Assembly (NCBI RefSeq): GCF_000283155.1
Contig: NW_004454216.1
Location: 14,039,100-14,103,099, forward strand
Direction: 5' to 3'
Length of the DNA stretch: 64,000 nucleotides
Source: Ceratotherium simum simum
Lineage: Eukaryota; Chordata; Mammalia; Perissodactyla; Rhinocerotidae
The notes beneath the pieces were generated by a model. It worked only from the letters and a program-made list of their open reading frames with translations, was not told where the DNA came from and made no database searches. Positions 11,457-23,017 of the stretch are shown in pieces (positions within the stretch are counted from its first letter, which is position 1; each line of letters opens with the position of its first letter). A program made the position numbers and the translations under genes.

Positions 11457-12190
11457 TCCATGTGAAGATGTATCAGCGAACATGACACTCTTGGCTTCTC
11501 TCCACCCTCTTATTCACTCTTCCCCGTGGAATAAAAAGCGCTGTGTCTTTGGGAGGAGAAACAGGGCATGAAATGGCTCACCTTTCTTTCTCCCTTCCTC
11601 TTTAATAGGAGGCCTGCAGATTCCCAGTATTGTCTATACCTTGGTTGGTATGTTTGACTAATTCTGAATAGCTGAATCTACTTGCCTAACAGACCTAAAG
11701 CCACATTGTCAAAAAATTATTATTGGTAGTAATAAAACTGATATTTTGTTACTTATCTGCCTTACTCTAACTCAATTAGTTCAGAATACAAGCAGAGAAG
11801 ACGAGTGCTATATTTAAGGGAGCTTGTTAAAATCAACAGTAAGTAGAAATATTTATACAAAGTGCTTTATTTGAGGTCAAGGGTCTTAACCTATATTACT
11901 ATGCCTTATCAACTCATATCAATCAAAATTTACCTAAGAAGGAGACTAATACAACAGAATTTATGACATTTCATGATATAAGACTTTTAAGAGAATACAT
12001 AAATTGAGAAAATTTTTAAGAAATTTCATATGTAATTATTATGGTAAACATTTAAAGCATTTAATTCCTTTAAACTTTTAAAATTCTTAAATTGTATAAA
12101 TCCTTATTACATGCTTTTTAAGTTTTAATTCACAAGTAATCCTTCCAGGAAACTGGTTGGTCATTATTGAATTAATTAATTCCTATATTT
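11457..12190. other. Unassigned AT-rich sequence
   Basis: Nothing recognised. AT content is very high from 11700 to 12180. Confidence 0.45.
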
Positions 12191-12194
12191 ATTT

Positions 12195-12390
12195 TGTTGT
12201 TCATTGACTCCAAGAACTGTATACATTTAAAGTTGCGAATTGTATCCTTATTTTATAGATGTCTTCATTTTGGTTCAAGAAGATTTCATGTCAATACCCA
12301 AGGCCACGGAGAGTTAGAGGGAGAGCCAAGACAAGAATCCAGGGTTTCTGACCCTGACCCAGTGGTCTTTCTCCTCTATCACATTTCCTC
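12195..12390 (-). mobile_element. MIR SINE, minus strand
   Basis: The plus strand reads CTTATTTTATAGATG, then AAGGCCACGGAGAGTTAGAG, then CAGGGTTTCTGACCC..CCAGTGGTCTTTC. This is the reverse complement of the MIR core and tRNA-like head. Confidence 0.65.
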
Positions 12391-12439
12391 CGAGAACGAC
12401 CCGAAATCGATGGCTAAAATTTCCTAATTAGTCTAATTC

Positions 12440-13000
12440 TGAAGGAAATATCTTTAATAACCCATTCAACAAAGGCAAATTGCTTTGTCTCATATGTTCT
12501 ACTTAGGACTCAAAGACAAAGAAAAGTTAGTTTTGATATCAAGGACAAGTAAAACATAGTTTTGACATCAAGAAATTCACAATCAACTAGAAGATATATG
12601 ATATATGTCATCTCTAACATATGTTAGATATATATATAACTTAGATATATATATAACTAAGAATGGCTGTGAAAAATATAATAATAGTGGCATAGACTTT
12701 ATAAAACTGACTCAAGAAACAAAAACCCACCCTGCTTAAACAACTGAAAGAAAGTTTTAAAAGAAGAAGCCTCTTGAACCAGACCTTAAACCACGATTTT
12801 ACCAGGAGTTTGTGAAAGATACAGACTTTCCATGAAGCACATTACAGGTACGAGGAACTATTTACTGAAGTGTATTATTCCTGCAATTGGGGAGTAGCTG
12901 GCGGCAGACAGGGAGGATGTGTAGAGAAGGCCCATGTCCCAGAAGCTTCGTGTACAGTAAGAAGCTAAGAGTTTATCCTATAGACATTGAGGAACCATTT
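12440..13000 (-). mobile_element. Diverged L2 LINE fragment, minus strand
   Basis: CATCAAGAAATTCACAATCA (about 12567-12586) and AGCCTCTTGAACCAGACCTTAAACC (about 12768-12792) match the order of L2 landmarks on the minus strand. A 16-bp imperfect tandem unit (TAGTTTTGATATCAAG / TAGTTTTGACATCAAG) and an AT-rich (TATA)n patch at 12595-12657 lie inside. Confidence 0.45.
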
Positions 13001-13850
13001 TCTTTATTAAAATACTGAACCTGTAAAATTGTTTCCTCTTTTCTTGTATTCTCTACCTCTGTAATAGTCTATAATAGTCTCTTTTCCAACATTTAGCAAC
13101 CTTGGAGGACAAAAGATTAATATAAGCATGCTTCTGTGTCTTTTCATGAAAATAATATCAAAGATAAGTATACACAGATCCTGCTTCGTATAAAAGAATT
13201 TGTGTATGTACTAGAATTTTCCAAGCCCTGCTTTGTAAATTCAACACATGCTACTGATCAGGGCTTCTCTATAAATTCGAGCCTTCTAAAAGATTGTGGT
13301 TTAGAAAAAACAAAAACAAAACCAACCACATGGTTTTATTTGTTATATATTAAGTGAAGCCAATATATTTCTATAAACCAATTTGTCCTCTGGCTCATGA
13401 TGAAACCAATTTCTCAAAACTTTTAATCAAATTAATAATCATGAACAATGGTCATTTTATTTTTCCCTTAAAGCCTAAATTAACTTCTTAAGTTAAGAGT
13501 GTGTTGTGATACTGCCCAAGGCTAGTACTGTTTAGAACAGTAAATTTCTGTCAATTATATTTTATTTTTTTCAAAGTTAGATTTTTAAATGACCATTCTT
13601 TTAAGCAGTGCTTTGAAAATTAACTTCTATTGAATGGTAAATGCAAATGATGAAGTCCTGGATTGCAAATATAATTACAGTAAGTACATAGAAACACCCA
13701 CTATGAATTTTTTTAATGTTTTTTGAGCTGAACTATTAGAAGTTTATTCTAGTCCTTATTAAAGTAAGATTTAATTTGTATGTTATTGAAAAACCTAGAT
13801 AATGGGCTATGTTTGGTATTTTTGAGAGGTAATATAGAGTTGGTTGGGTT
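13001..13850. other. Unassigned AT-rich sequence
   Basis: Nothing recognised. The 73-codon plus-strand ORF at 13136 has no domain signature. Confidence 0.45.
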
Positions 13851-14020
13851 TCACTACACGACTTACTAATATGTGACATTTACTTAACACTGCCTCAGTT
13901 TCTTCATCTATAAAATGAGAAAAATAGGGCCTGCCTCTCCAGTTGTTGGGAGTATGAAACTAATTACCATATTAAAAGATCTTAGAATACTGCCATAAAA
14001 TAAATGTCAGCCACTATTAT
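13851..14020 (+). mobile_element. MIR SINE, plus strand
   Basis: The ordered phrases ACTGCCTCAGTTTCTTCATC, TATAAAATGAGAAAAATAGG, then GCCTGCCTCTCCAGTTGTTGGG and ATAAATGTCAGCCACTATTA trace the 3' two-thirds of MIR on the plus strand. Confidence 0.8.
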
Positions 14021-14980
14021 AAGTCACATCTAAAAATCAAATTATCATTTGAAAGGATACAGTACATTTCTTACAAGTTTTCCAAAGATATTTACTATAT
14101 GTATTTGCAATTAAGTTCATCATCATCTGCTAACAAGTGTTAATCACTTATATCATCATTTAAATTTATAACTAGCAACTTTACAGTGGAAAACGATTAT
14201 CTTCACAATCAGCATTAAACCTGTCGTGTTATGAATACTATAGGCTACTATGTCATCAAGTAAGACAGAAGGTCTCTGTATGATAAGCAATGCTCCCTCT
14301 TCCAGAAATATGCATGTTTCATGTATGCTGCTGATGGTCAACACTAGGAAAGAAAATATTACGAAATATTATTTTCTATGATGTGTATTACTGAAAATTT
14401 AGTAATGATTGTTCACTATGGGCTACAGTTGAGCAGTAATGAAAATTATTACCACCTACTCCTCTTCCTCCTCCTTATTCTTTTTCTTCTTCTTCAAAAG
14501 CACCATCATCATAATCATATTCAACATCATCATCACCATCTAGCCCTAATTCACTGTGAAGTTTGAATTTTTTAAATCCTTGAAATAATACAATAATCTA
14601 AATTTTCAAGTTTTGTTCTTAATTTACTACTTTAGCGTCTTTTGCAGCAGTGCAGACTTATTTATTTTATTTTTATGTAGGATTATAAGTAATGAAACTA
14701 AATTGTCAATTTAGATGGAGACACACATAGCTATGGAGGGATAGGCTGTGTAACCTTTTGAGGTAATTATGTATCATGAAATTTCATGAGTATTCTACTT
14801 ATGCAATAATGACTAGAGCATCTCCTAGCATTGACTTGATCAAAATAGGCTATTAAAAAACATTTGAATACATTAACTTGAGAAGTTGCTATGATTGAGG
14901 GTGGTTTTTGTTGTTGTTGTTTAGTAACTAGCCATTTTAATGGTTTGGGAGTTGATAATCACAGATGTGCACTGTGACTT
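14021..14980. other. Unassigned AT-rich sequence with a low-complexity patch
   Basis: 14451-14541 is a CTT/CTC and ATC triplet-like low-complexity run on the plus strand. The 62-codon ORF over it (14378-14566, rich in Leu and His) is produced by the triplet bias. Confidence 0.5.
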
Positions 14981-14989
14981 ATTTAAGGA

Positions 14990-16250
14990 CACAGTGCTGT
15001 TTATAAAAGCAAACAAAATGGAAACTACTTAAATGTCCAACAAATTTAGACCCGATAAAAAAATCATAAAAGAAAATTTAGGAGACTATTTACAACCTGG
15101 AGATTGAAAAGATCTTCCCAAACCAAGAAGAGAAGTACAGATGTTATAAAAAATATTTTTAAGAAAAAATATGTTAAGATTGAAAGATAAATACCAATTT
15201 AGAAAAAATTGCAATGCAGATGACAGCTAAAAGACTAAATATCTGTAATGCATAAAGAAATTTTGCAAAATGGTTATAAAATACTTAAGAACCTGAAAGA
15301 CACAAATGAAAAAGAAATGAATAGACAAGGCACAAAGGAGCAAATCCAAGTGGCTGATAAACCTATGAAAACACAGTCTTCATGGATGTCAGGAAAACAT
15401 GAATTAAGTAAAAAAGATAACACCTAATATTGAAGGGAATCAGAAATGAGAGAGGTAATCTAATACCTCACTGCCACAATTTTGGAAAGTAATCCCAACA
15501 TCTGCTGAAATTCAAAATGTACATGCCCTTCAACAATCCAATTTCAACAATCCAATTCCTGAGATTTGTCTCATAGAAATAAAAGCACCATAGGTAAGGA
15601 TAGATACACAAAGGATTCATCACACATGGAATATAAATCTGGAAATTAACACACACACACACTAGCAGTGGCATGGACCATGGCGTGCTAGTAAGCTGGT
15701 TCTCTGAAAAAATAAATAAATAAAAGGCCCCAATTTGTTGCCTTTGCTGTTTTTCCTATTCCCACCATGGCGGATTTCAAGCTCTGAATGTGATATTACT
15801 GAATGTAGAGTTGGGAACACATTGGCTCTCATGAGCCAACACAAGCTGGCTCCAACACAGCACAGGGCACACTGAGTAAACTTTACTTCGTCCACACTAT
15901 GGGGTACTATACGGCTATTAAGCAGTGTGAATTAAAACTCTTCCAACTGCTTTGAAGAGACTTCCACAATATGCTTTTAAATGAGATGAAGAGGATGCAG
16001 AGAAGTGTATGGAGCGTACCGCCTTATTTTTTTAAAGAAAGACAAAGGGCAAACCCTATGTGTGTACGTGCACATATATTTAAATATGATTATATGAGCA
16101 TAGAGAAATGTACGGACAGGTACACACCAGGCTAACGATAGATACTTGCAAGAGTCAGGGGTGGAGAGAAGGGGAGGTGACACTGGTGTAGAGAAGGAGA
16201 AAATGTGTTGGGGGAGGAGAAAATGAGCCAAACACACCAGCAAACTTTAA
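14990..16250 (+). mobile_element. Old L1M 3' region (interrupted)
   Basis: Plus-strand order matches the L1 ORF2 end and 3'UTR: 'aagtggctgataaacctatgaaaac' (about 15350), 'ccacactatggggtactatacggctatt' (15892-15920), then 'gagaagtgtatggagcgtaccgcc' and 'gtcaggggtggagag' (about 16156). No ORF survives. An unrelated block at about 15660-15880 interrupts it. Confidence 0.5.
15666..15874. mobile_element. Unclassified insertion inside the old L1, hAT-like ends
   Basis: This 209-bp block splits L1-like sequence. It begins CAGTGGCATGG and ends GGGCACACTG, so the outer five bases form an inverted CAGTG..CACTG pair typical of hAT elements. No matching 8-bp target duplication was found (CACACTAG against AGTAAACT), so the class is tentative. 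Confidence 0.35.
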
Positions 16251-17859
16251 GCAAACCTGTTAGTGAAAAACAAGAAACTCAGCAATACAGCTCTTAAAGA
16301 AAACAACCACTGTAATACAAAGTGAAGAGAACAAGCCCAGAGGAAGACTCGGAGCTGGATCAGTGCTATTCTCTCCATTCTAATTGGCAAGGATTTTACC
16401 AGTTCCTTTCAAAGCAGGAACTGGAGACCCATGAAAACTCACTCTATATATTTTATACTTAGGTTGAATCTAACAGAATTGTCTTTTTTTTTCTTTTGTA
16501 GACCCAAAACAATTTGAATATTGGCTATTTAACATGGTTGAATGTAATATTTAATAATATATATCTTTAGTAAATAATAATCTTACCAAATTTTTTTAAA
16601 TTAAAATACTCTAAATATTCTAAATTCCGAAGCACAGAAATATGAGAGGAGTTAAAAATCAATAAGCAGGATAGATAGATAGATAGACAGACAGACAGAT
16701 AGACAGAAAATCCCAGAGAGGAGATTTTTGTTAAGATGTGCTAAGCATTTAATAATCTCTTTCAAATGTTCCTACCAAAACCAGAAAATAGATAAAACAG
16801 TTTCCATAGAATTATTGCCTGCTTCTAGGCTTCAGTTATCTTGCTCAAAGAAACCCGAGGTGTCAGGACACAGGTGGTATTTTTGTAAGTCTGCTTACAG
16901 GAAAGGCGGAGGGGAGAATGCTCTTCAGATCCATGCTTTGATCAGCACACATATGCACTTTGTTTACCCTTTGCTGTGGCAACACCCTCAACAAACTTCT
17001 GAAGAAGATGACTGCATATCATGCCACTGAAGTGGTGACATCTATTTTATCCTAAGCACTGATGCTTTTACAATGCTTCGTGGCTTGTCAGAAGTCTCCT
17101 CTCATTTGTTCAGGCCAGAGCCTCTCTGCCTTCTCAGAGCTTCTCGTGAACTGTCTTGAATGCCGTGGTGCTTTGCATTACACACAGCCTCTTCCCTCCC
17201 TGCATCAGTGAATTCCATTCTTTCACTTTTTTCCTCTCACAATTAAATGACCATAATCAAGGTTTGTGCAAGTAGATGCAGAGGTTTCCTTCCAAAAGTC
17301 TTCTGTTTCATTTATATTTCCAGTCTCCCCATTTACCTTTTCTGTACAATAATATTGTGTCTTCTGGCTTGTGTTCCAACTTCCTCTTCACTCCTGCTTG
17401 TCTCTGGAAAGGCAGTCACCAAAGGAATGGTATGGCCTGACTTTCCTGGATTATAAGGCTTCTTCACGTGATGAGTGTGGGCAGCTACACACGACCCTCC
17501 CGGTCTGTGTGCACACTCTCCATCAGTCCAGGGTGGTGAACATGGGCAACCATGTGCACAACCTCCATTACTCTTAAGTGTCTCACATGCCAGGGTGCTC
17601 CTGTGACATCGTCGCCAGTGGTCCACTTCACCATGAAGCCCTCTCCCAACGGAGGTTAAGAGATGGAAAGAATGAGATCAAGCAGTAAGAGGAGTTTAGA
17701 AAGAAAAGACCTTTCTACTCCATAAAATGAAATGAGGATGGTGCTTAACTAACTGGGACTAGATAAACTGGTGAAGGAAATTTCCTCCAGGATGTTCTAA
17801 CCTAGGACAGAAGAGTAGTTTGGGTCTTTGAGTTCTGCTTCCTCTTGAGCAACTTGTTC
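16251..17859. other. Unassigned sequence with a GATA/GACA microsatellite
   Basis: A (GATA)n/(GACA)n microsatellite lies at 16670-16706. The rest, including a less AT-rich stretch at 17080-17640 with overlapping short ORFs on both strands, was not recognised. Confidence 0.45.
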
Positions 17860-18786
17860 CAAAAGAAATAGGCGAGAGTTCTCTTGATAGATTTTATGAC
17901 CTTCTCTTTGACTGTGTTATTATTTAAGTCCATTTCGATGTATCGAGATATGCATTTTACATTCAGTACGCACTTTCAGATATTGCTTTTCCCCAATTCT
18001 CTTCTTCTGGAACTCAGACATATGCTGGAGCTTCCCATTCAACCTTCTACTTCTTTCTTTCTCATACTTCCCATCTCCTTATATCTTGGCAATTTGATCT
18101 GAGTCATCCTCAACTTTATATTCCTGTTCAGTAGTTCTCTTCAGCTGTTCTAACCTGTGCTTTAATCAGTTAAACAATAATAATAATAATGTTAATTTCA
18201 ATAGTTTGGTTTAATTTCTGTTTTCCAAGTAACTCTTTTTCAAGTACATATTCCCATTCTTATTTTGTGAGTTCTAGTCCTTCCTCTATCTCTTAGAAGA
18301 ATTTAAACATACTTATTTTAAAGTCCCTTTCAGATTTCTCTCTTTGTCTCATCTGTGGACTTGAGGGGTCATACTTCTTCATATGTTTTCTAATTATTAT
18401 CTGTGCATTTATCTTCAGAGAGAGTTATGTTCTAACAGATGCTTGTGCATGGTTCTCAAAAGCTCCTCTATGGCATCACTACAAAGTCGCCTCTGCTAGG
18501 AGCTTACAAAGATCACCAGTACCAAACAAGATTTTAAATTAGCTTATGCCTTTCACTAGTATGCAACATAGGTTCTGAGTTAACAATTTTTCTTGAATGA
18601 CTCTTTCCATGCTTTGGGACAGAGAGCTTTGGGCCAGGGGACAATTCTCCTGTCCTCATTCACAATTGGGGAAGCCCATTACCAGTTCTTGCCTTTTTCT
18701 ATGCAGAAAGCTCCATTTTCATGCCCTGCCATACCCCAGCTCAGGGACTAAAAATCAAGTCCCCAGGCTGCTAGATGAGCCACTTG
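17860..18786. mobile_element. Possible old L1 5'-region-like sequence
   Basis: A pyrimidine-rich segment (CTTCTTCTGGAACTCAGACA near 18001, then a run of CTCTTTGTCTCATCTGTG near 18340) resembles 5' portions of old L1M elements from memory. There is no ORF and the orientation is unsure. An (AAT)n run lies near 18177-18190. Confidence 0.35.
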
Positions 18787-19046
18787 CGACGTGATTTCTT
18801 TCTTTTTTTTTTTAATTAATTACATTTTTTTAAATTTTTTATTTATTTATTTTTCCCCCCAAGGCCCCAGTAGATAGTTGTATGTCATAGATGCACATCC
18901 TTCTAGTTGCTGTACGTGGGACCAGGCCACAGCATGGCCGGAGAGGCGATGCGTCCGTGCGCGCCCGGGTCGAACCTGGGCCGCCAGCAGCGGAGCGCGT
19001 GCACTTAACCGCTACGCCACGGGGGGCGGCCCACGACGTGATTTCT
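18787..19046 (-). mobile_element. ERE-type SINE, minus strand, 13-bp target-site duplication
   Basis: The duplication CGACGTGATTTCT is at 18787-18799 and 19034-19046. Between them is a SINE with its T-rich tail on the left and head on the right. The outermost head bases read GGGGGGCGGCCC instead of GGGGCCGGCCC, a small mutation at the start of the element. It has the AGCAACTAGAAGGATGTGCA tail module. Confidence 0.95.
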
Positions 19047-19790
19047 GAGAAGAGAGAAATAGAACATGTCTTCCTTTCTTTGCCCCTTTCCATTTCCACA
19101 AAGATTTCAAGCTCTAGCAGGAAGTCATACAGAGGTCCTGGCTTCAAGGACTAGTGAGAACATGCAAGATCCCTGTCTTAGAGAAACTGGGACAGGTTAT
19201 CAAAGCAGGAACTCGGACATAGAGAAATATAACACAGAGCCTCTGTAACTGGGATTGGGACTCAGGATGCCAGCTTGTTGAACTTCTGAACTCGAATTAC
19301 CCTCCTCCTTGCCTCACCCACCCTGAATAGGGTTCAGAGCCTGGAGCAAGCTAACCAATAAGTATAGGCCGAGTGCCTGTAATTGTGCGGTGAGGCTGGA
19401 GGAAGAGGCAAGGAGCCAAGCAGGTCATTTGTTATAATGGTGACTGTCTTTGAATTAATACACTTTTTTTCCACTTAATGAATGGAAGGAAGTGCCATGA
19501 GTGCTTGTGTAATATTTCTTCACATATTTCTGTGATAATATTTTATGAAATGCACCTCTACAGTTTAACGTATTTTGAAAAGATCCAGACCTATAATTTC
19601 CAGACTTCTGGGATGAGAGACTAGGATCAATACAAAAAAAAAAACAGTGAAAGGGAAATATTTTTTTTTCATGTCTGATGGATCTTATGAATCATTGAAA
19701 ATAAAAATAAAGCCTTATCATTGATTTTTGAGAGTGTGGTCTCAATTCATAAGGACTATGATATTAAAAGTATATCAGGAGTAACTGCTT
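19047..19790. other. Unassigned sequence
   Basis: Nothing recognised. Confidence 0.45.
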
Positions 19791-19794
19791 AAGC

Positions 19795-19945
19795 AGTATG
19801 TTTCCTTTTGGAATAATGAACATATTTTGAAACTAAATAGAGATGATAGTTACACAGCATTGTGAATGTACTAAATGACACTGAATTACTCACTTTAAGA
19901 TGATTAATAGTATGTTATATGAATTTTACCTAAAAAAGATATCAG
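19795..19945 (+). mobile_element. L1 3'UTR fragment
   Basis: The ordered phrases GATGATAGTTACACAGCATT, GTGAATGTACTAAATGACAC, TGAATTACTCACTTTAAGATG and TGTTATATGAATTTTACC correspond to the common L1 3'UTR terminus. Confidence 0.65.
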
Positions 19946-20890
19946 AAAATACTTTTGATGTTTATATTTTTTGTGTTTGACACCCTTAATTATGTCCTAT
20001 AGCTCAACTGTCTTCAATGTCAGTGGTTATATGCTCAACAAGAAATATGGAAATGGAGAAAATATTGTCCCCATATTGAACTCAACATCTGCCAATTTGC
20101 ATTTTTCCCAAGAGATTTTCATTAGATTTTCATAAGTATTAATAGCTGTATTCAATCTTTTCCAGTCTCAGTTTTCGTATTGACTTATGGTGTCGCTGTT
20201 CTTTCCATAGTCATTGGTAGAGTCACAGAAGTGAAGCATCTGGTTTCCCAACACTTAGGTCATGGAACACAGATGTAAAGAGGAAAGGGATCGGCAATAA
20301 CCAGTTTTAAGTGAAGGAAAAGGAGCAGAAGGATTTTATTTAGGCATTTCCAATTCAAAATAGGCAGGTCCTTAAGCAAATAGAATATGCCTTCCAGATT
20401 GGGAGGAAAAAGAGAGAAATCTGTATGAGTCAGCTTTACTTTCGGATGTAAATACCAGGAACCCAATGCAATCCAGCTCGTGAAAGGAAGAAAGGCAGAG
20501 GGGAAGCAGTCCTGGGTTAAAATTAGAGCCAGCTTCAGTCCACCTTAGGACTCTCTCTTCGTCTTTCCTGCCTCTGTGTTGCCCCCGATTTTGTGTACTG
20601 CCGGCTTGAGAAGAGAGATGCTGCCCCACAAGCTCTAGCTGGTAACATGCTGGGGAAGAACTCTGATTGGTCTTTCCAGAATAATCATGATGGCAGGGAA
20701 GTGGGATACTAGGACTGGCCTAGCCCCAACCGTGTTTCCATCCTACACTCTGAGGCCCAGGCTCTGTGGTTGGCTGTTTCTAGAAGGTTGGAAGGCAAGA
20801 GAAGCAACTCCCCAAGGGAATTTGGTACTGCTCAGCATGTGCAAGCTGAGCCCGCTATAGAAGTGAACAGGCATTGTGTTCCTCTTCTGC
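19946..20890. other. Unassigned sequence
   Basis: No repeat recognised. The 85-codon and 68-codon minus-strand frames at 20260-20629 overlap each other and show no domain. Confidence 0.45.
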
Positions 20891-20894
20891 ATTA

Positions 20895-21115
20895 AGCGCT
20901 TTACAGCTGCATTAGACACTGTCTCAATACTTTGCACATTTTATCTCATTTAGTTCTTACAACTTCAGGAGATAGGTATTATTATCTCTGAATTGTGCTC
21001 ATTGAAACTCAAGTTCAGAGAGGTTGAGAGTTGTCCAAATTTAACACATGTACCAAGAATTGAAGGCAAATTTGAATTCACACCTTATTCCAAAGTCCAT
21101 GCTGTTTTGGCTGCG
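20895..21115 (-). mobile_element. MIR SINE, minus strand
   Basis: TTTGCACATTTTATCTCATT, then GATAGGTATTATTATCTCTG, then TTCAGAGAGGTTGAGAGTTG, then TTGAATTCACACCTTATTCC trace an almost complete MIR read in reverse. Confidence 0.8.
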
Positions 21116-21516
21116 TGGCTGGACTTGGACCGTGAAGGCTGGGAGAATGATAGCTTCTTCATTAGTTCAAGTGCTAGAATTTCTCGTTTTTGTTTCCAAA
21201 TATCCACCATTTCCCAAAGGGACAAGCTGGCTGCAACACTGACCACACATCCTTCTGAAGTTCAAGCAGCAGACCTAGCAGATTCTGGAGGGCCTAGAAC
21301 TCTATGACATTCTACCTGTTTAATAAAAAATTTAAAAATACCTTTCTTCCACCCCTTCTGGAAATCAAAATCCAGAGCAACCCCCCTCAATGAAACAGAT
21401 CTGAAAAGAAAAAAACCCAAGTTTCCTCTTGTGCAAGTGCCTGCACTTATGTGGCTCAAGCAAGAGATGCTGAGGCTCCAGGGCTCCCGTCTCTGGGATT
21501 GTCCCCTCTCCTTTTC

Positions 21517-21726
21517 CTAGTGTGTGACAGCCTGGTGGCCAAGAACACTTACTTACTGGACACTGGAGCCACTTTCTCAGTGTCTGTGCCGCCTTATTTC
21601 ACTTTCAAGGGAGGAAAGAGATGTCTCTGAAATGGGAGAGACTATGACAAGTGGAGCCTGGAAATATCGAAGACCAATTTCATCCACTTCCTGATTTTGC
21701 CCAAGGCTACTCTGTTCAAATTATGA
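21517..21726 (+). pseudogene. Endogenous retrovirus protease relic
   Basis: One frame encodes LLDTGATFSV, the aspartic protease active-site motif of retroviral pro genes (the D-T-G codons are at 21559-21567). About 35 codons later the same frame has FIHFLILPKA, in the place and style of the second hydrophobic strand block of these proteases. The frame is interrupted by an internal TGA at 21628-21630 and closes at 21724-21726. No reverse transcriptase, gag or LTR was recognised nearby, so it is an isolated, inactive fragment, most like class I (gamma-type) elements. A chance motif cannot be fully excluded. Confidence 0.5.
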
Positions 21727-21754
21727 CCTTTCAATGGTTATCATTTATTGCTAC

Positions 21755-22085
21755 GCCCCTCATACATTTATTTTGTGTATGCACTATACCAGGCTTGAAA
21801 GCTGAACCCATGGGGATGAAGTCCCTATCCTCAGAGAGTATACAGGCAGACAAATAAAAGTTGTAGGTAAAGGTTTTTGTTTATTTGTTTTCTTTATGAT
21901 TCAAATCTGCCAGAGGTATAAGGTGGCATGTTAGGTCACACCCGGAGTCAAATAATACCACTTTCAAGGAACTTATATATCAGTTGAGGATATACCAAAG
22001 AAAATTTATGAATAATACAAGATGTTATAGGGTAAGCAGTAAATGGCCTGGAGTATTAATGGATTAATTCAGAGAAGTAGAAATT
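21755..22085 (-). mobile_element. L2 LINE fragment, minus strand
   Basis: CATACATTTATTTTGTGTATGC, then ACTATACCAGGCTTGAAAGC, then GATGAAGTCCCTATCCTCAG, then TCAAGGAACTTATATATCAG follow the L2 3' end read in reverse. A repeated landmark suggests two overlapping fragments. Confidence 0.5.
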
Positions 22086-22770
22086 CTTGCTTGTTACTGG
22101 CCGTAGAGTTGTAAGAGAGTTTCGTCATGTAAATAAAATTTAGTGCTGTTCTATAGCTTTAGGTTGCAAATTCAAATTTTGAGAATTTTATTTACTACTT
22201 AAAAATCTAAAATAGCTATACTACCAACAGTTGATAGTAGGAATAGCAGTCACCCAATCCAAATGTAAAGCGTGGGTTAGCTCTGACATTCACTGTAGGA
22301 CCACATGTGCTCCACTACATGAAAACTCGATGAAACTAAACATAAGTAACATTTGCTGAATCAAATATTCTTTATAAAACAAGACTTATAATGTAATAAA
22401 TGGTTAAGATTCCTGTTAATGTCTTTCTCAAAAATCTTTTTATTTTTCCATATCAGTGTCTAACTCCCATACTGTACATAACTATTGAGTCATCTATTAA
22501 TTGAAATCATCTTTCTAATTCACTTCACCCTGAATTCAGTTGTGTAATTAAATCTTACTTAGGACCACTAAAGAGCTATCTTGTTTCCAGAAAACCTGCC
22601 ATCAAAACCCTTTGAAGGTTTGCTGACCTCCTAGCTTTGACTACTTCAATATAGGGAAAATTCTAATAACATCCTATTTTACACACTGTTCCTAAACTAA
22701 ACTGACACAGGTTTAAATTCTCTTCTCTCTGACCTCCTTTTTCTTCTTTTCTCTGTATTAGTGGTCAAAG
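22086..22770. other. Unassigned AT-rich sequence
   Basis: Nothing recognised. Confidence 0.45.
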
Positions 22771-23017
22771 TAATAATGGTTAACATTTATTGAGGACTTA
22801 CTGTATATTATCAACATTATCTCCTTTAATCCTCGTAATAACTGTGAGTTCCACGCCATTATCATCTCCTTCAGGTTATAGAGGAGGAAATGCAGGTAGA
22901 GAGAGGCTACATAACTTGCTTAGAGGCACACAGCTCATAAGAGGAAGAGCCAGGATTTAAACTCCAGCAGCCTGACTTCGGAGCCCAATCTTCCACTACT
23001 ACACGATACCACAGATG
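22771..23017 (-). mobile_element. Nearly full-length MIR SINE, minus strand
   Basis: TTAACATTTATTGAGGACTT, then ATTATCTCCTTTAATCCTCG, then AACTTGCTTAGAGGCACACAG, then CCAGGATTTAAACTCCAGCAG and ACTTCGGAGCCCAATCTTCC cover the whole MIR core, box B region and head in reverse. It is one of the best-preserved MIRs here. Confidence 0.9.

Noticed and set aside
20993..21307. 104-codon plus-strand ORF
   Set aside because: Its first third lies in a minus-strand MIR, a second frame is open over the same bases, and no domain is visible.
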